From Streptomyces sp. P9-A4 (GTDB lineage Bacteria; Actinomycetota; Actinomycetes; Streptomycetales; Streptomycetaceae), in NCBI RefSeq assembly GCF_036634195.1, contig NZ_JAZIFY010000001.1, forward strand, positions 496,001-560,000: DNA of 64,000 nucleotides. Direction: 5' to 3'. Shown one piece after another: positions 43,288 to 51,857 of the stretch; position 1 is the stretch's first letter, and each line of letters opens with the position of its first letter. Under the pieces are notes generated by a model that worked only from the letters and a program-made list of their open reading frames with translations, did no database searches and was not told where the DNA came from. A program made the translations under genes and the position numbers.

Positions 43288-43910
43288 GCGGTCTCCTGGG
43301 AGGCTGCGAGGGTGCACAGGTAGACCATCAGCGAGAGCAGGGCGTCCCGGCAGGACGCCCGGTCGCGTGCGTCACAGGTGACGATGGGCACGGAATCGCT
43401 GAGGGCCAGAGCGGTGCGCAGTTCTTCTACGGGGTACTGCGGGGCTTCCGGGAAGCTGTTGACGGCCACGACGAACGGGACGCGGCGGTCCTCCAGGCGG
43501 GTGACCACCTCGAAGCAGACCTCGACCCGCCGGGTGTCGACGAGCACCACGGCGCCGAGGGCGCCTTCGAAGATGCCGTTCCACAGGAACCAGAAGCGTT
43601 CCTGTCCCGGGGTCCCGAACAGGTAGAGGATCAGCTCCTCGTTGATGCTGATCCGTCCGAAGTCGAGAGCGACGGTCGTGGTCTTCTTGCCCTGGGCGCC
43701 GGGGTTGTGGTCGATCCCGACGCCCGCCTGCGTCATGGTCTCCTCGGTGGTCAGTGGCGGGATCTCGCTCACCGCCCCGACCATGGTCGTCTTGCCGACT
43801 CCGAAGCCGCCGACGATCACGACCTTGACGCCCCGGGCGCCGTACGGCAGCAGCATGTCGGTGCCGCGCGGGCCGACGACGGCGGGCGCGTCAGAGCTTG
43901 CGTAGTCCAT
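43284..43910 (-). CDS. cvnD: Conservon Ras-like GTPase, CvnD
   Basis: A 208-residue small GTPase: Walker A GGFGVGKTT (K40), conserved EIPPLTTEETMTQAGVGID as switch I, G3 region LFGTPGQERFWFLWNGI and VLVDTRR. These are the hallmarks of the CvnD/MglA-related family. It works with the CvnA sensor and CvnB/C regulators at the membrane. ATG 43910 overlaps CvnC by 20 bases; the stop overlaps the P450 start. Confidence 0.95.
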   Translation of the reverse strand: MDYASSDAPAVVGPRGTDMLLPYGARGVKVVIVGGFGVGKTTMVGAVSEIPPLTTEETMTQAGVGIDHNPGAQGKKTTTVALDFGRISINEELILYLFGTPGQERFWFLWNGIFEGALGAVVLVDTRRVEVCFEVVTRLEDRRVPFVVAVNSFPEAPQYPVEELRTALALSDSVPIVTCDARDRASCRDALLSLMVYLCTLAASQETA

Positions 43911-44244
43911 GGATCACCGCCTCAAGTAGGCCTCGTTCGGGGAACGCCGCGACGGGCACGGGCGCGATGGCCTCGACCCTTTCCTCGTCGACGAGTTGGG
44001 ACAGGAGCACGGTGACCACGCTGAACGGAAGACTGAGGTACGCCGAGAGCTCGGCCACCGACAGCGGGTACGTGCACATGGTGAGGATGGCCGCCTGCTC
44101 GGGCTGCATCGCGGGGTCCGGTGTGGACCTCGCCGCGATGAGGGTGACCAGGTTGAAGGTGTCGGCCGAGAAACCCCCGCCGGTGATGACGTAGAGGGGG
44201 ACGGGGTTGCCTTCCTCCCAGGGGTTCCGGTTCTCTGGTGTCAC
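43891..44244 (-). CDS. cvnC: Conservon DUF742 protein, CvnC
   Basis: A 117-residue protein: PLYVITGGGFSADTFNLVTLIAA, then a winged-helix-like segment (PEQAAILTMCTYPLSVAELSAYLSLPFSVVTVLLSQLVDEERVEA). DUF742 is the third conservon component, thought to modulate the GTPase. GTG 44244 overlaps the CvnB stop (GTGA). Confidence 0.93.
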   Translation of the reverse strand: MTPENRNPWEEGNPVPLYVITGGGFSADTFNLVTLIAARSTPDPAMQPEQAAILTMCTYPLSVAELSAYLSLPFSVVTVLLSQLVDEERVEAIAPVPVAAFPERGLLEAVIHGLRKL

Positions 44245-44648
44245 ATCGCCTGCCCGACGTCATCCCGGGGCGGGCTGGTCATGTGCTGGCCGATCCGGAC
44301 CACCAGGGTCCGCATGCGGTCTCCCAGGAGGCCGGCGTCGACCTCCTGGTCGGCGAGGACCGCGAGGTAGGCCCCCGGACCGGCCGCCATCAGGGAGAAG
44401 TACCCGCCGTCGGCCTCGATCCCGACCATCCGGGTCGTTCCGTTGCCTTCCGGGAACATCTGCGCGATGGCCCGCGCGAGGCTCTGGATCCCGGAGCAGG
44501 CGGCGGCGATGGCGTCGGCGGCGTCGGGCTCCGTGTTCGCCTGCCCGATGCACAGCCCGTCCGACGACAGGACGACCACGTGGCGCACGTACGGGACGCT
44601 GCCCACGAGCTCCTTGAGCATCCAGTCCATGTTGGGCAGTGGCTGCAT
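44241..44648 (-). CDS. cvnB: Conservon roadblock/LC7 protein, CvnB
   Basis: A 135-residue roadblock/LC7 domain: LNWMLKEL-type start (MDWMLKELVGSVPYVRHVVVLSSDGL), DAADAIAAACSGIQSLARAIA, TRMVGIEADGGYFSLMAAGPGAYLAVLAD, LLGDRMRTLVVRIGQHM. It resembles MglB-type regulators of the partner GTPase. I start at ATG 44648, which has GAGG nine bases upstream and lies one base after the CvnA stop; ATG 44663 is in frame five codons earlier. Confidence 0.95.
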   Translation of the reverse strand: MQPLPNMDWMLKELVGSVPYVRHVVVLSSDGLCIGQANTEPDAADAIAAACSGIQSLARAIAQMFPEGNGTTRMVGIEADGGYFSLMAAGPGAYLAVLADQEVDAGLLGDRMRTLVVRIGQHMTSPPRDDVGQAM

Positions 44649-44649
44649 G

Positions 44650-46155
44650 TTACTCAACCTCATCTGACGGTTCGCTGGGGGAAGTGGAGGGTTCGGCGGA
44701 CGCTCGCTTGTCGCCGTTGAAGGCCTCCCACATCAGACCCGGCGGGCGGGTCGTGCCGGAGGATCCCCCAGATGCGGGCGGGGTCGTCGTCCCGGCGACG
44801 ACGACCGGCGTCGGGACGGGCGACTCCCTGCGGCGCTGCGGGAGCCCGTTGGGCGTCTTCCTCACCTCGCCGGATTCCGTCGAGGCCTCCACCGGCGGCA
44901 CCACCCTCGGCACCACCCTCGGCAGGACCGGACCGCCGACCGTACGCTTCCGGATCGGCTCCGGGAAACGGCGCATGGCGGGCTGCGGCACCGTCGTGAT
45001 CAGATTCCTGGGCACCAGGACGACGGCCCGTACGCCTCCGTAGGCGGAGGTGCGCAGGTCGACCTCGCAGCCGTGCTCACGGGCGAGCCGGCTGACGACC
45101 GGCAGGCCGAGCTGGGTGACCTCACCGAGGCTGGCCAGCTGGATGCCCGACATCGACTGCTTCATGACGCGTTCGATGCGGTGCCGGACCTCTTCGGTGA
45201 GTCCGACGCCGCGGTCCTCGATCTCGATCGCGATGCCCGAGGGCACCTCGCTCGCGGTGACCTCCACCGGGGTGTGGGGAGGCGAGAACGTGGTGGCGTT
45301 GTCGAGGAGTTCGGCGAGGAGGTGGATCATCGGCTCGGAGCCGGGGCCGACCACGGCCACCTCGGCCACCGACGTCAGCTTCACGCGCGGGTAGTCCACG
45401 ATGCGGGACATGGCCCCGCGCAGCACGTCGTAGAGCGGGATCGCCTTCGACCACTGGCGTCCGGGCCGGGCGTCGCCGAGGACGGCGATGCTGGCCGCGA
45501 GCCGCCCGATCAGGGCGTTGCGGTGGTCGACGTCCTGGAGGCCCCTGGAGACGACGAGGTCGTTGCCGTGGACGATCTGCATGGTGTGCAGGTCCTTGGC
45601 GAGCTGGTGCACGATCGCCTGGACCCGGCGCGCGACCGCGACCAGGGTCCGCTGGGAGGCGTCACGGGTGTGCTCCTCGGCCTCCACCGCTTCCAGGAGT
45701 GACCCCAGGGCTCCCCTGAGCGCTTCGGCGAACCCCTCGTCGAGGTGGCTGCCGAAGGCGGCGGACCGCAGGACCTCCGAGGCGGGGGCGCCCCTGCGGA
45801 GCCGGGCGACGGCCGCAGGGAGCAGCTCCTCGGCGAGCCACACGGTGGCGGCCTGCTGGTCGGCGAGGCGCCCGAGCAGGGCCGCTTCGCGCTGTGCGTA
45901 GTACTCGCGCTCCTCGACTCCCGCCCGGGTGGTGCGGGCCTCGTCGGCGGAGCGGAGCCGGCGCGCGGTCTCGGCCGAGGCGGCGATCGCCAGGACGATC
46001 GCGCCCAGCCCGTACCAGGCCACGGCGGTCCGTATGTGTGCAGGCGAGAGGAGCAGCGCGGCCATCAGGGCGCCGGCCAGCACTCCGGGGGTGAGGAGCC
46101 ATACCCGGGGAGGCGCGGGCGGGCGGGCTCTGGACATCGATCCTGCACGAACCAT
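44650..46155 (-). CDS. cvnA: Conservon sensor (histidine-kinase-like ATPase), CvnA
   Basis: About 501 residues. Two N-terminal membrane helices (WLLTPGVLAGALMAALLLSP; AVAWYGLGAIVLAIAASAE), a coiled-coil/helical region, then HATPase: LAELLDNATTFSPP (N-box), IEIEDRGVGL (G1), QLGLPVVSRLAREHGCEV (G2). There is no canonical HELRTP phospho-acceptor, as in other CvnA. The C-terminal ~110 residues are a Pro/Ser/Arg-rich tail. ATG 46155 has GAGGGA upstream. First gene of the operon. Confidence 0.93.
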   Translation of the reverse strand: MVRAGSMSRARPPAPPRVWLLTPGVLAGALMAALLLSPAHIRTAVAWYGLGAIVLAIAASAETARRLRSADEARTTRAGVEEREYYAQREAALLGRLADQQAATVWLAEELLPAAVARLRRGAPASEVLRSAAFGSHLDEGFAEALRGALGSLLEAVEAEEHTRDASQRTLVAVARRVQAIVHQLAKDLHTMQIVHGNDLVVSRGLQDVDHRNALIGRLAASIAVLGDARPGRQWSKAIPLYDVLRGAMSRIVDYPRVKLTSVAEVAVVGPGSEPMIHLLAELLDNATTFSPPHTPVEVTASEVPSGIAIEIEDRGVGLTEEVRHRIERVMKQSMSGIQLASLGEVTQLGLPVVSRLAREHGCEVDLRTSAYGGVRAVVLVPRNLITTVPQPAMRRFPEPIRKRTVGGPVLPRVVPRVVPPVEASTESGEVRKTPNGLPQRRRESPVPTPVVVAGTTTPPASGGSSGTTRPPGLMWEAFNGDKRASAEPSTSPSEPSDEVE

Positions 46156-46430
46156 CAAGGGGTCCCTCAGCAGACGGGAAATGAGCGGACTGGGGTGAAG
46201 CGATGGGCCGACGGGGCGCTTCGAGAGCGCGTCGATGGTCGCTTCCCGTCACAGCCACGTTCCGTCCGCGCGCACCACAGCGTCCATGACTCGCTGTGAC
46301 CGCACCGCAACACAGAGGGGAGCATAGTCAGTTCGGGTTCCCCATGTGCCGGAGCTGGAAGGGCTACCTCCACCGGTCATTCAGGGCGCATTAAATGACC
46401 ATTCACCGCACCGAACATGCAATGAACCGA

Positions 46431-47633
46431 TCACATTTGGACGTTGGCCCACCCCGACTCCACGGCTCCCGAACGCACGGACGCGCCTTCCCTCCCAAGG
46501 GTTACGCGGCCCACGCCGCCGACGAGGAGGGCGGTGGCCACGAGGACGGCACTCACGACCAGCGGCGCGCGGAGGCCGAGTCCGGCGCCGAGGGCGAGGC
46601 CGCCCAGGACGGGGCCGGCCACCGCACCGACGTTCAGCGCGGCGGTGGCGAAGCCGCCGGACAGGGTGGGCGCCCCGGAGGCCCCGTAGAGCGCCTGGGT
46701 GATCAGGGTGGAGCCGACCCCGAAGGACAGCGCACCCTGGACGAAGACGAGGGCGAGGGCCACGACCGGGTTGCCGGCCGTGAGGGCGAGGACCAGCCAG
46801 CCCGCCGTCAGCGCCGCGCCACCGACCGCGAGGACCCGGCCGGACCGGGTGTCCGCCAGCCGGCCGGCCAGGTTGACGCCGAGGAAGGATCCGGTGCCGA
46901 ACAGCGCCAGCGCGGCGGGCACCCACCCGGCGCCCAGTCCCGTCACACCGGTGATGACGGGGGTGAGGTACGTGAACGAGCAGAACGTCGCGCCGTTCAC
47001 CAGCGCTCCGAGCACGAGCGTCAGGATCAGCCGGGGGCCGCGCAACGCCCGCAGTTCACGGCGCACACCGGGCGCCCCGGGGTCGGCGGGCGTCACGGGC
47101 ACGGACCACAGGATCGCGAGGACGGCGGGCGCGGAGATCAGCGCGACGCCCCAGAAGGCGGAGCGCCAGCCCCAGAACTCGCCGGCCAGGGCGCCGAGCG
47201 GGACACCGGCGACGCACGCCAGGGTCACACCGCTCAGCAGGACCGAGGTCGCCCGGCCCTTGGCCCCCGGTCCCGCCATGGCGGCGGCGGTCGAGAGGCC
47301 GACGGCGAGGAAGCCGGCGTTGGCCAGGGCGGCGGCCACCCGTGTGACGAAGAGGACGTCGAAGCTGTGGGTGAGGGCGCCCACGACGTGGGCGAGGAGG
47401 AAGGTGACGAGGAAGGCCAGCAGCGCCCGGCGGCGGGGCAGGCGCAGGCTGAGCACGGCGACGAGCGGCGCGCCCACGACCATGCCGAGGGCGAAGGCGG
47501 AGGTGAGCGAGCCGACGGCTTGGAGGGACACACCGAAGTCGGCGGCCATGTCGTGCACGAGACCGGACAGCATGAATTCCGACGTTCCCTGGGCGAAGAC
47601 CGCGAGCCCGAGAACGTAGACGGCGAAGGGCAT
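46431..47633 (-). CDS. MFS exporter, Cml (chloramphenicol exporter) type
   Basis: A 400-residue, twelve-helix DHA1 transporter. It starts MPFAVYVLGLAVFAQGTSEFM, with RRALLAFLVTFLLAHVVGAL, ALANAGFLAVGLSTAAAMAG, KGRATSVLLSGVTLACVAGVPLGALAGEFWGWRSAFWGVALISAPAV, which closely matches the Streptomyces chloramphenicol-resistance exporters. It pumps a hydrophobic drug or metabolite outward. Start ATG 47633; a GGAG eight bases upstream can pair with CTCC just before the ATG. Its leader carries a uORF and hairpins, and it is divergent from a P450-ferredoxin pair. Confidence 0.9.
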   Translation of the reverse strand: MPFAVYVLGLAVFAQGTSEFMLSGLVHDMAADFGVSLQAVGSLTSAFALGMVVGAPLVAVLSLRLPRRRALLAFLVTFLLAHVVGALTHSFDVLFVTRVAAALANAGFLAVGLSTAAAMAGPGAKGRATSVLLSGVTLACVAGVPLGALAGEFWGWRSAFWGVALISAPAVLAILWSVPVTPADPGAPGVRRELRALRGPRLILTLVLGALVNGATFCSFTYLTPVITGVTGLGAGWVPAALALFGTGSFLGVNLAGRLADTRSGRVLAVGGAALTAGWLVLALTAGNPVVALALVFVQGALSFGVGSTLITQALYGASGAPTLSGGFATAALNVGAVAGPVLGGLALGAGLGLRAPLVVSAVLVATALLVGGVGRVTLGREGASVRSGAVESGWANVQM

Positions 47634-47823
47634 GGAGAAGCTCCGAACTACATCGCAGAAAGGGGGAGACGCGACGCGCGGACGGCAGGTCCGGGGGTCG
47701 CGTGGGAGACGCCTCGGAGAGAGCTCCGGGCGCGATCCCGCGATGCGGTCGATCCATGGCGGATCCGCGACGCACTGCTCGGCGAAGAGCCGAAGGAAGC
47801 AGGGTCGTCAGAGGCTTGCGCGA

Positions 47824-47874
47824 TCAGCCACCGATCACCGGTGGCCGGCTTCTCTCCGCCTCAGGGCTGGACAT
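47824..47874 (-). CDS. Leaderless upstream ORF / leader peptide of the exporter gene
   Basis: Sixteen codons, MSSPEAERSRPPVIGG, beginning seven bases after a TATGTT box and so probably at the 5' end of the mRNA. It has no ribosome site, consistent with leaderless translation. The segment RSRPPVIGG, which includes two adjacent prolines, overlaps a hairpin; stalling here, for instance with a ribosome-targeting drug bound, would open it. Known: leader-peptide attenuation controls some chloramphenicol exporter genes, e.g. cmr of Rhodococcus. Translation of this one is an inference. Confidence 0.5.
   Translation of the reverse strand: MSSPEAERSRPPVIGG
47827..47845 (-). promoter_or_regulatory. Hairpin overlapping the leader-peptide ORF
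   Basis: GCCACCG-ATCAC-CGGTGGC, a perfect 7-bp stem, covers codons ~10-16 of the uORF up to just before its stop. A ribosome translating or stalling in the uORF would disrupt it. Confidence 0.5.
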
Positions 47875-47916
47875 GGCGCCCAACATAGCAACGGCCGACG
47901 GGCCGTGTCCCCCGCA

Positions 47917-48010
47917 TTCCGGTCGGGCGGGTGGCCGACACCCACGGGTCGGGTCGGTTGGATGGCCGACACCCCACGGGTCCGAACGGGTGGATTGGCC
48001 GAACTACGCG
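47917..48010. repeat. Three tandem ~32-base repeats in the exporter/P450 divergent region
   Basis: Units at 47917-47948, 47949-47980 and 47981-48010 share the core GGxTGGCCGACACCCxACGGG; the first two agree well over their second half and the third diverges at its end. Unit 1 contains the dyad GGGTG-N5-CACCC. No spacers lie between units, so it is not a CRISPR. A cluster of operator sites for a shared regulator of both divergent transcripts is plausible. The region between 47888 and 48091 otherwise holds only promoters. Confidence 0.6.
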
Positions 48011-48091
48011 TAGACCAGATAGGTGCCTGAGGCATGTAGTGGAGACGGCACCCACGTCAGAGTCACCGATTCGCACCTAGCGAGGCCTCCC

Positions 48092-49282
48092 ATGACGAAA
48101 GCCGTTGCGTTCCCGCAGTCCCGGACCTGCCCCTACCACCCCCCGGCCGAGTACCCCCGGCCCGCCGAGGAACGCCCGCTGTCGCGGGTGACGCTCTGGG
48201 ACGGGCGGCAGGTGTGGCTGGTCACCGGGCACGGAGCCGCCCGCTCGCTCCTCGCGGACCCGCGCCTGTCCACCGACTCCACCCGGCCCGACTTCCCGAT
48301 GCCGACCGAGCGCGCCGGGACGCTGCGGCGCCGCCGCCGCGCGGCGCTGCTCGGCTGGGACGACCCCGAGCACAACGCCCAGCGCCGGCTGCTCATCCCG
48401 AGCTTCACCCTCAAGCGCACGGAAGGCCTGCGGCCCCGCATCCAGGAGACCGTGGACCGGCTGCTGGACGCCGTGGAGGCCCAGGGGCCGCCCACCGAGC
48501 TGGTGAGCGCCTTCGCCCTCCCGGTGCCTTCGATCGTCATCTGCGACCTGCTCGGAGTGCCGTACGAGGACCACGACTTCTTCGAGGAGCAGTCGCGGCG
48601 GCTGCTGCGCGGGCCGACGGGCGCGGACACCGAGGACGCCCTGGCCCAGCTGGAGGAGTACCTCGGCGCCCTGATCGACCTCAAGCGGGCGAAGCCGGGC
48701 GACGGCGTCATCGACGACCTCGTGGCCCAGGGCTCCGGGGACGGCGGCCCCGACCGCCAGGAGCTGGTGCAGCTCGCCACCATCCTGCTGGTCGCCGGGC
48801 ACGAGACCACGGCGAACATGATCTCCCTCGGTACGTTCACACTGCTGAACCATCCGGAGCGGCTGGCGGAGCTGCGGGCCGATCCCTCTCTCGTCCCCTC
48901 CGCCGTCGAGGAGTTGCTGCGGTTCCTGTCGATCGCCGACGGACTCCTGCGGGTCGCGCGCGAGGACATCGACGTCTCAGGGACGGTCATCCGCGCGGGC
49001 GAGGGCGTGGCGTTCTCGACCTCGGTCATCAACCGGGACGCCGCCGCCTACGGCGATCCGGACACCCTCGACTGGGCGCGCCCGGCCCGCCACCACGTGG
49101 CCTTCGGCTTCGGCATCCACCAGTGCCTCGGCCAGAACCTGGCCCGTGCCGAGCTGGAGATCGCGCTCGGGACGCTGCTGCGCCGGCTGCCGGGGCTGCG
49201 TCTCGACGCACCCGCCGAGGAGATCCCGTTCAAGCCGGGCGACACCGTCCAGGGGATGCTCGCGCTTCCCGTCAGCTGGTGA
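48092..49282 (+). CDS. Cytochrome P450, CYP105-like
   Basis: A 396-residue soluble bacterial P450 with all marks: I-helix LLVAGHETTANM, K-helix EELLR (ExxR intact), and heme loop FGFGIHQCLGQNLARAEL. The N-terminus (FPQSRTCPYHPPAEY) and SRVTLWDGRQVWLVTGH are typical of the CYP105 family of xenobiotic and secondary-metabolite hydroxylases. ATG 48092 has GAGG six bases upstream. A ferredoxin gene follows in 14 bases, the usual electron donor. Divergent from the exporter. Confidence 0.95.
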   Translation: MTKAVAFPQSRTCPYHPPAEYPRPAEERPLSRVTLWDGRQVWLVTGHGAARSLLADPRLSTDSTRPDFPMPTERAGTLRRRRRAALLGWDDPEHNAQRRLLIPSFTLKRTEGLRPRIQETVDRLLDAVEAQGPPTELVSAFALPVPSIVICDLLGVPYEDHDFFEEQSRRLLRGPTGADTEDALAQLEEYLGALIDLKRAKPGDGVIDDLVAQGSGDGGPDRQELVQLATILLVAGHETTANMISLGTFTLLNHPERLAELRADPSLVPSAVEELLRFLSIADGLLRVAREDIDVSGTVIRAGEGVAFSTSVINRDAAAYGDPDTLDWARPARHHVAFGFGIHQCLGQNLARAELEIALGTLLRRLPGLRLDAPAEEIPFKPGDTVQGMLALPVSW

Positions 49283-49296
49283 GAGGAGTGCCGCGG

Positions 49297-49533
49297 ATGC
49301 GCGTCACGATCGACGGAGACCTCTGTATCGGTGCCGGTCAGTGCGCCCTGACCTCGCCGGGCTTCTTCACCCAGGACGACGACGGCTTCGGGATGGTCGT
49401 CCCGGACCGGGAGGACGGCGGCGCCGGGACCGGGTCCGACAGCGACGACACGCTGCTGGACGAGGCCGCCCGCGCCTGCCCCGTACAGGCGATCACGATC
49501 CACGATCCGGCCGACGGTCCCGGGACCGCCTGA
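49297..49533 (+). CDS. 3Fe-4S ferredoxin partner of the P450
   Basis: A 78-residue ferredoxin: three cysteines, DLCIGAGQC near residues 10 and 16 and ACPVQAI near the C-terminus, with the second CxxC cysteine of 4Fe-4S forms replaced, giving a 3Fe-4S cluster. An acidic Gly/Asp-rich insertion (GGAGTGSDSDD) separates the motifs. Start ATG 49297 with GAGAGGAG upstream. It transfers electrons to the CYP105-like enzyme and possibly to the other P450s here, which have no ferredoxin of their own. Confidence 0.93.
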   Translation: MRVTIDGDLCIGAGQCALTSPGFFTQDDDGFGMVVPDREDGGAGTGSDSDDTLLDEAARACPVQAITIHDPADGPGTA

Positions 49534-49754
49534 CCCCGGCCGGGGCCTCCGGCTCCCGGCTCCTGTCTCTCTGCTCCCGTCCGACGTACCGGTGCCCGCG
49601 CCGGTGCGCCGGGCCCGGGGCGGCCCCACGGAAGGTCAGGAACCCTGCGTCACCTGGCACTTCGGCACGGACCGAACAAGTTCGGACTTTCTTGGGCGCA
49701 TAGGGGAAACATGTGCCCTGTAATGAATGACGATCCGGTCGACCGAGTTCCGTA

Positions 49755-49777
49755 TTGATCAACAACAGATCTATAGT
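49755..49777 (+). promoter_or_regulatory. AT-rich promoter region of conservon 2
   Basis: TTGATC at 49755 and TATAGT at 49772-49777 lie in an unusually AT-rich stretch about 50 bases before CvnA. Their spacing (11 bases) is too short for a normal pair, so only the -10 is proposed. The rest of 49534-49827 holds a CCCCGGCCGGGG palindrome just after the ferredoxin stop and nothing else recognisable. Confidence 0.35.
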
Positions 49778-49827
49778 GCCGACGTTACGACTCCCTTCCC
49801 CGTGTGCCTGTCCCGAGAGTCTGGTTG

Positions 49828-51459
49828 ATGTCGGCGTCACCCACCCCTTTCCGCCCTGCCCTGATCGCCTTGTCGCTGACAGCCGCAGCGGGTGGCGCGG
49901 TCGCCGCCGCCGCGGCCACCGCGGCACCGGACGGCGTCCGCACCGCGCTCGCCTGGTTCGCCGCCTGCGGCGTCCTTCTGCTCTCCGCGGCGGCCTTCGC
50001 CGTCACCTGGTACGGCCGCACTTCACGCACGCTGAGCCGGCGGGTCGAGACCCTGTCCGCCGAGCTCGCCTCGCGAGAGACGTACGCCGCCCAGTCCCGG
50101 GCGTCCGCCGCGCGCGAGAACGCCACCCTCAAGGAGCGGTACGAGGAGCGGGCCTCGGCGGCCGAGGCCGCCCACGCGGCCCGTACCGAGGAACTCGTCA
50201 GCTCCCACACCGCCAGGACGGCGGCGCTCGCCCGCGAGCGGGCCGCCGACGTCCAGCGGCTCGAAACCCGGCTGCGCCGTGCCGAATCCGGCCGTTCCGC
50301 CGCCATGGCCGCCTCGGCCAACGCCGCCGGCCGTATGCAGGCCCTCGCCACCAGCATGCTGGCGGACCTGCGCGAGATGGAGCACCGGCACGCGGACGAG
50401 GACGTCCTCACCGACCTCCTCCACCTCGACCACCGCACCGCCCAGGCCGGCCGGCTCGCCGACTCCGTCGCCGTGCTGACCGGAGCCCGCTCCGGCCGCC
50501 GCTGGGCCCGCCCGATCGGCATGGAGTCGATCCTGCGCGGCGCCATGGGCCGGATCGGCGGCTACCAGCGGGTGCGGCTGCACTCCAGCAGCGACGCGGC
50601 CGTCGCCGGACACGCGGCCGAGGGCGTCATGCACGCCCTGGCCGAACTCATGGACAACGCCGCCAACTTCTCGCCGCCCACCGCCGAGGTCCACATCTAC
50701 GTGGAAGAGGTCCCGGCCGGCATCATGATCGCCGTCGAGGACAGCGGTCTGGTGATGAGCGACGTACAGCTGCGGCGCGCGGAGGCCGCCGTGGGCTCGG
50801 AGGCTCAGGATCTGGCCGGCCTGTCCGGAACCCGACTGGGTCTGGCGGTCGTCGGCCGGCTGGCCCGCAAGCACGGCCTGACCGTGTCGTTCCGCCCCTC
50901 GGCACGCGGCGGCACCGGCGCCCTGCTGATGCTGCCCCAGGAACTGATCAGCCGTACGCCGATGGAAGCGCAGGCCGCGCCGACACCCCCGCCGGCTCCC
51001 CTCGCGGGCCGTGGGGTGTCCGTGCCCGCGCAGGCCTCCGGCGAGGCACCGGACCGGACCGCCGCCCCCGCGCCGGCCGTCACTCCGGCTCCCGAGCCCG
51101 AGACCGTGCACGACAGCGCGGCCGAAGGCACCGGCGAGCACCCTCGGTTCGGTGAGAGCGGTCTGCCGCGCCGCCGTCGTGGCCGGGCCTTGGCCGCCGC
51201 GCACCCCGAGGGGCCCGACGCCGCCGCCAAGCCCCGTACGGCGAGCCCGCGCACCGGCGCCGCGGCCGGGGCGGCGACCCGCTTCGGCAGCTTCCGCCAG
51301 GCCGTCCGCGCGGCCTCCCAGCCGGAGTCCCCGCAGCAGGAGTCCCCGCAGCCGGACTCCGCCCCGCTGGAGACCTCGCGGCCGGACGCGACCGAGCCGG
51401 ACGCGACCGACCCCCGTCCCACCCCGAACTCCCCGTCCCCGGAAGGCACCCCGCAATGA
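49828..51459 (+). CDS. cvnA: Conservon sensor (histidine-kinase-like ATPase), CvnA, second conservon
   Basis: About 543 residues. Two N-terminal helices (ALIALSLTAAAGGAVAAAAATAA; ALAWFAACGVLLLSAAAFAVTWYG), a long coiled coil (~60-160, rich in Ala/Glu/Arg), then HATPase: ALAELMDNAANFSPP, IAVEDSGLVMSD, GTRLGLAVVGRLARKHG. The C-terminal ~180 residues are a Pro/Ala/Ser/Glu tail with short repeats (QPESPQQESPQPDS; RPDATEPDATDP). No phospho-acceptor motif. Start ATG 49828; GTG 49804 is in frame upstream but lacks a ribosome site. The stop overlaps CvnB. Confidence 0.92.
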   Translation: MSASPTPFRPALIALSLTAAAGGAVAAAAATAAPDGVRTALAWFAACGVLLLSAAAFAVTWYGRTSRTLSRRVETLSAELASRETYAAQSRASAARENATLKERYEERASAAEAAHAARTEELVSSHTARTAALARERAADVQRLETRLRRAESGRSAAMAASANAAGRMQALATSMLADLREMEHRHADEDVLTDLLHLDHRTAQAGRLADSVAVLTGARSGRRWARPIGMESILRGAMGRIGGYQRVRLHSSSDAAVAGHAAEGVMHALAELMDNAANFSPPTAEVHIYVEEVPAGIMIAVEDSGLVMSDVQLRRAEAAVGSEAQDLAGLSGTRLGLAVVGRLARKHGLTVSFRPSARGGTGALLMLPQELISRTPMEAQAAPTPPPAPLAGRGVSVPAQASGEAPDRTAAPAPAVTPAPEPETVHDSAAEGTGEHPRFGESGLPRRRRGRALAAAHPEGPDAAAKPRTASPRTGAAAGAATRFGSFRQAVRAASQPESPQQESPQPDSAPLETSRPDATEPDATDPRPTPNSPSPEGTPQ

Positions 51460-51857
51460 CCGGCACCACCACCGACGAGAAGCTCAGCTGGCTCCTGGAG
51501 GGCCTTCTGGAACGCACCCCGGGCACCCGTCATGCCCTGGTGCTCTCCCGCGACGGCCTCAAGCTCTGCCGTACCGCCGGGCTCTCCGTCGACCAGGCGG
51601 ACCAGCTCGCGGCCATCGCCGCGGGCATCCAGAGCCTCTCGCACGGCGCCTCCGTGGAGTTCGGTGACGGCACGGGCGGGGTCCGCTCGGCGATGGCCGA
51701 GTTCTACGGCGGCATCCTCTTCATCGTGGAGGCCGGCGAGGGCGCCCACCTCGCGCTCGTCGCCGACGAGGACGCCGACGCCGGGCTCGTCGGCCACAAC
51801 ATGTCGGAGCTGGTCGAGCAGTTGGGCGAGCACCTGGTAGCGAGGCCCCGGGGATGA
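51456..51857 (+). CDS. cvnB: Conservon roadblock/LC7 protein, CvnB, second conservon
   Basis: A 133-residue roadblock domain: LSWLLEGLLERTPGTRHALVLSRDGLKLC, ADQLAAIAAGIQSLSHGASVEFGDG, GILFIVEAGEGAHLALVADEDADAGLVGHNMSELVEQLG. ATG 51456 overlaps the CvnA stop; its stop overlaps CvnC (ATGA on both sides). Confidence 0.95.
   Translation: MTGTTTDEKLSWLLEGLLERTPGTRHALVLSRDGLKLCRTAGLSVDQADQLAAIAAGIQSLSHGASVEFGDGTGGVRSAMAEFYGGILFIVEAGEGAHLALVADEDADAGLVGHNMSELVEQLGEHLVARPRG

Larger units (their letters stand above)
47634..47887 (-). promoter_or_regulatory. Leader of the exporter gene: leaderless uORF, hairpins, sequestered ribosome site
   Basis: A -10-like TATGTT at 47887-47882 sits seven bases before an ATG at 47874, implying transcription starts at that ATG and giving a ~241-base leader. 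The leader carries a 16-codon ORF (47874-47824), a hairpin across its 3' half (47845-47827), a second hairpin CGGAG-CTCT-CTCCG (47728-47715), and a CGGAG ribosome site that could pair with either the CTCCG of that hairpin or the CTCC before the start codon. This is the layout of translation-coupled attenuation. Confidence 0.55.

Noticed and set aside
46156..46430. Small - strand ORF (68 codons) between the exporter and CvnA
   Set aside because: It has no ribosome site, poor codon bias and no recognisable domain; the region is better read as the conservon promoter.
47917..48010. CRISPR array
   Set aside because: The repeats are directly tandem with no spacers, only about three units, and no cas genes are present.
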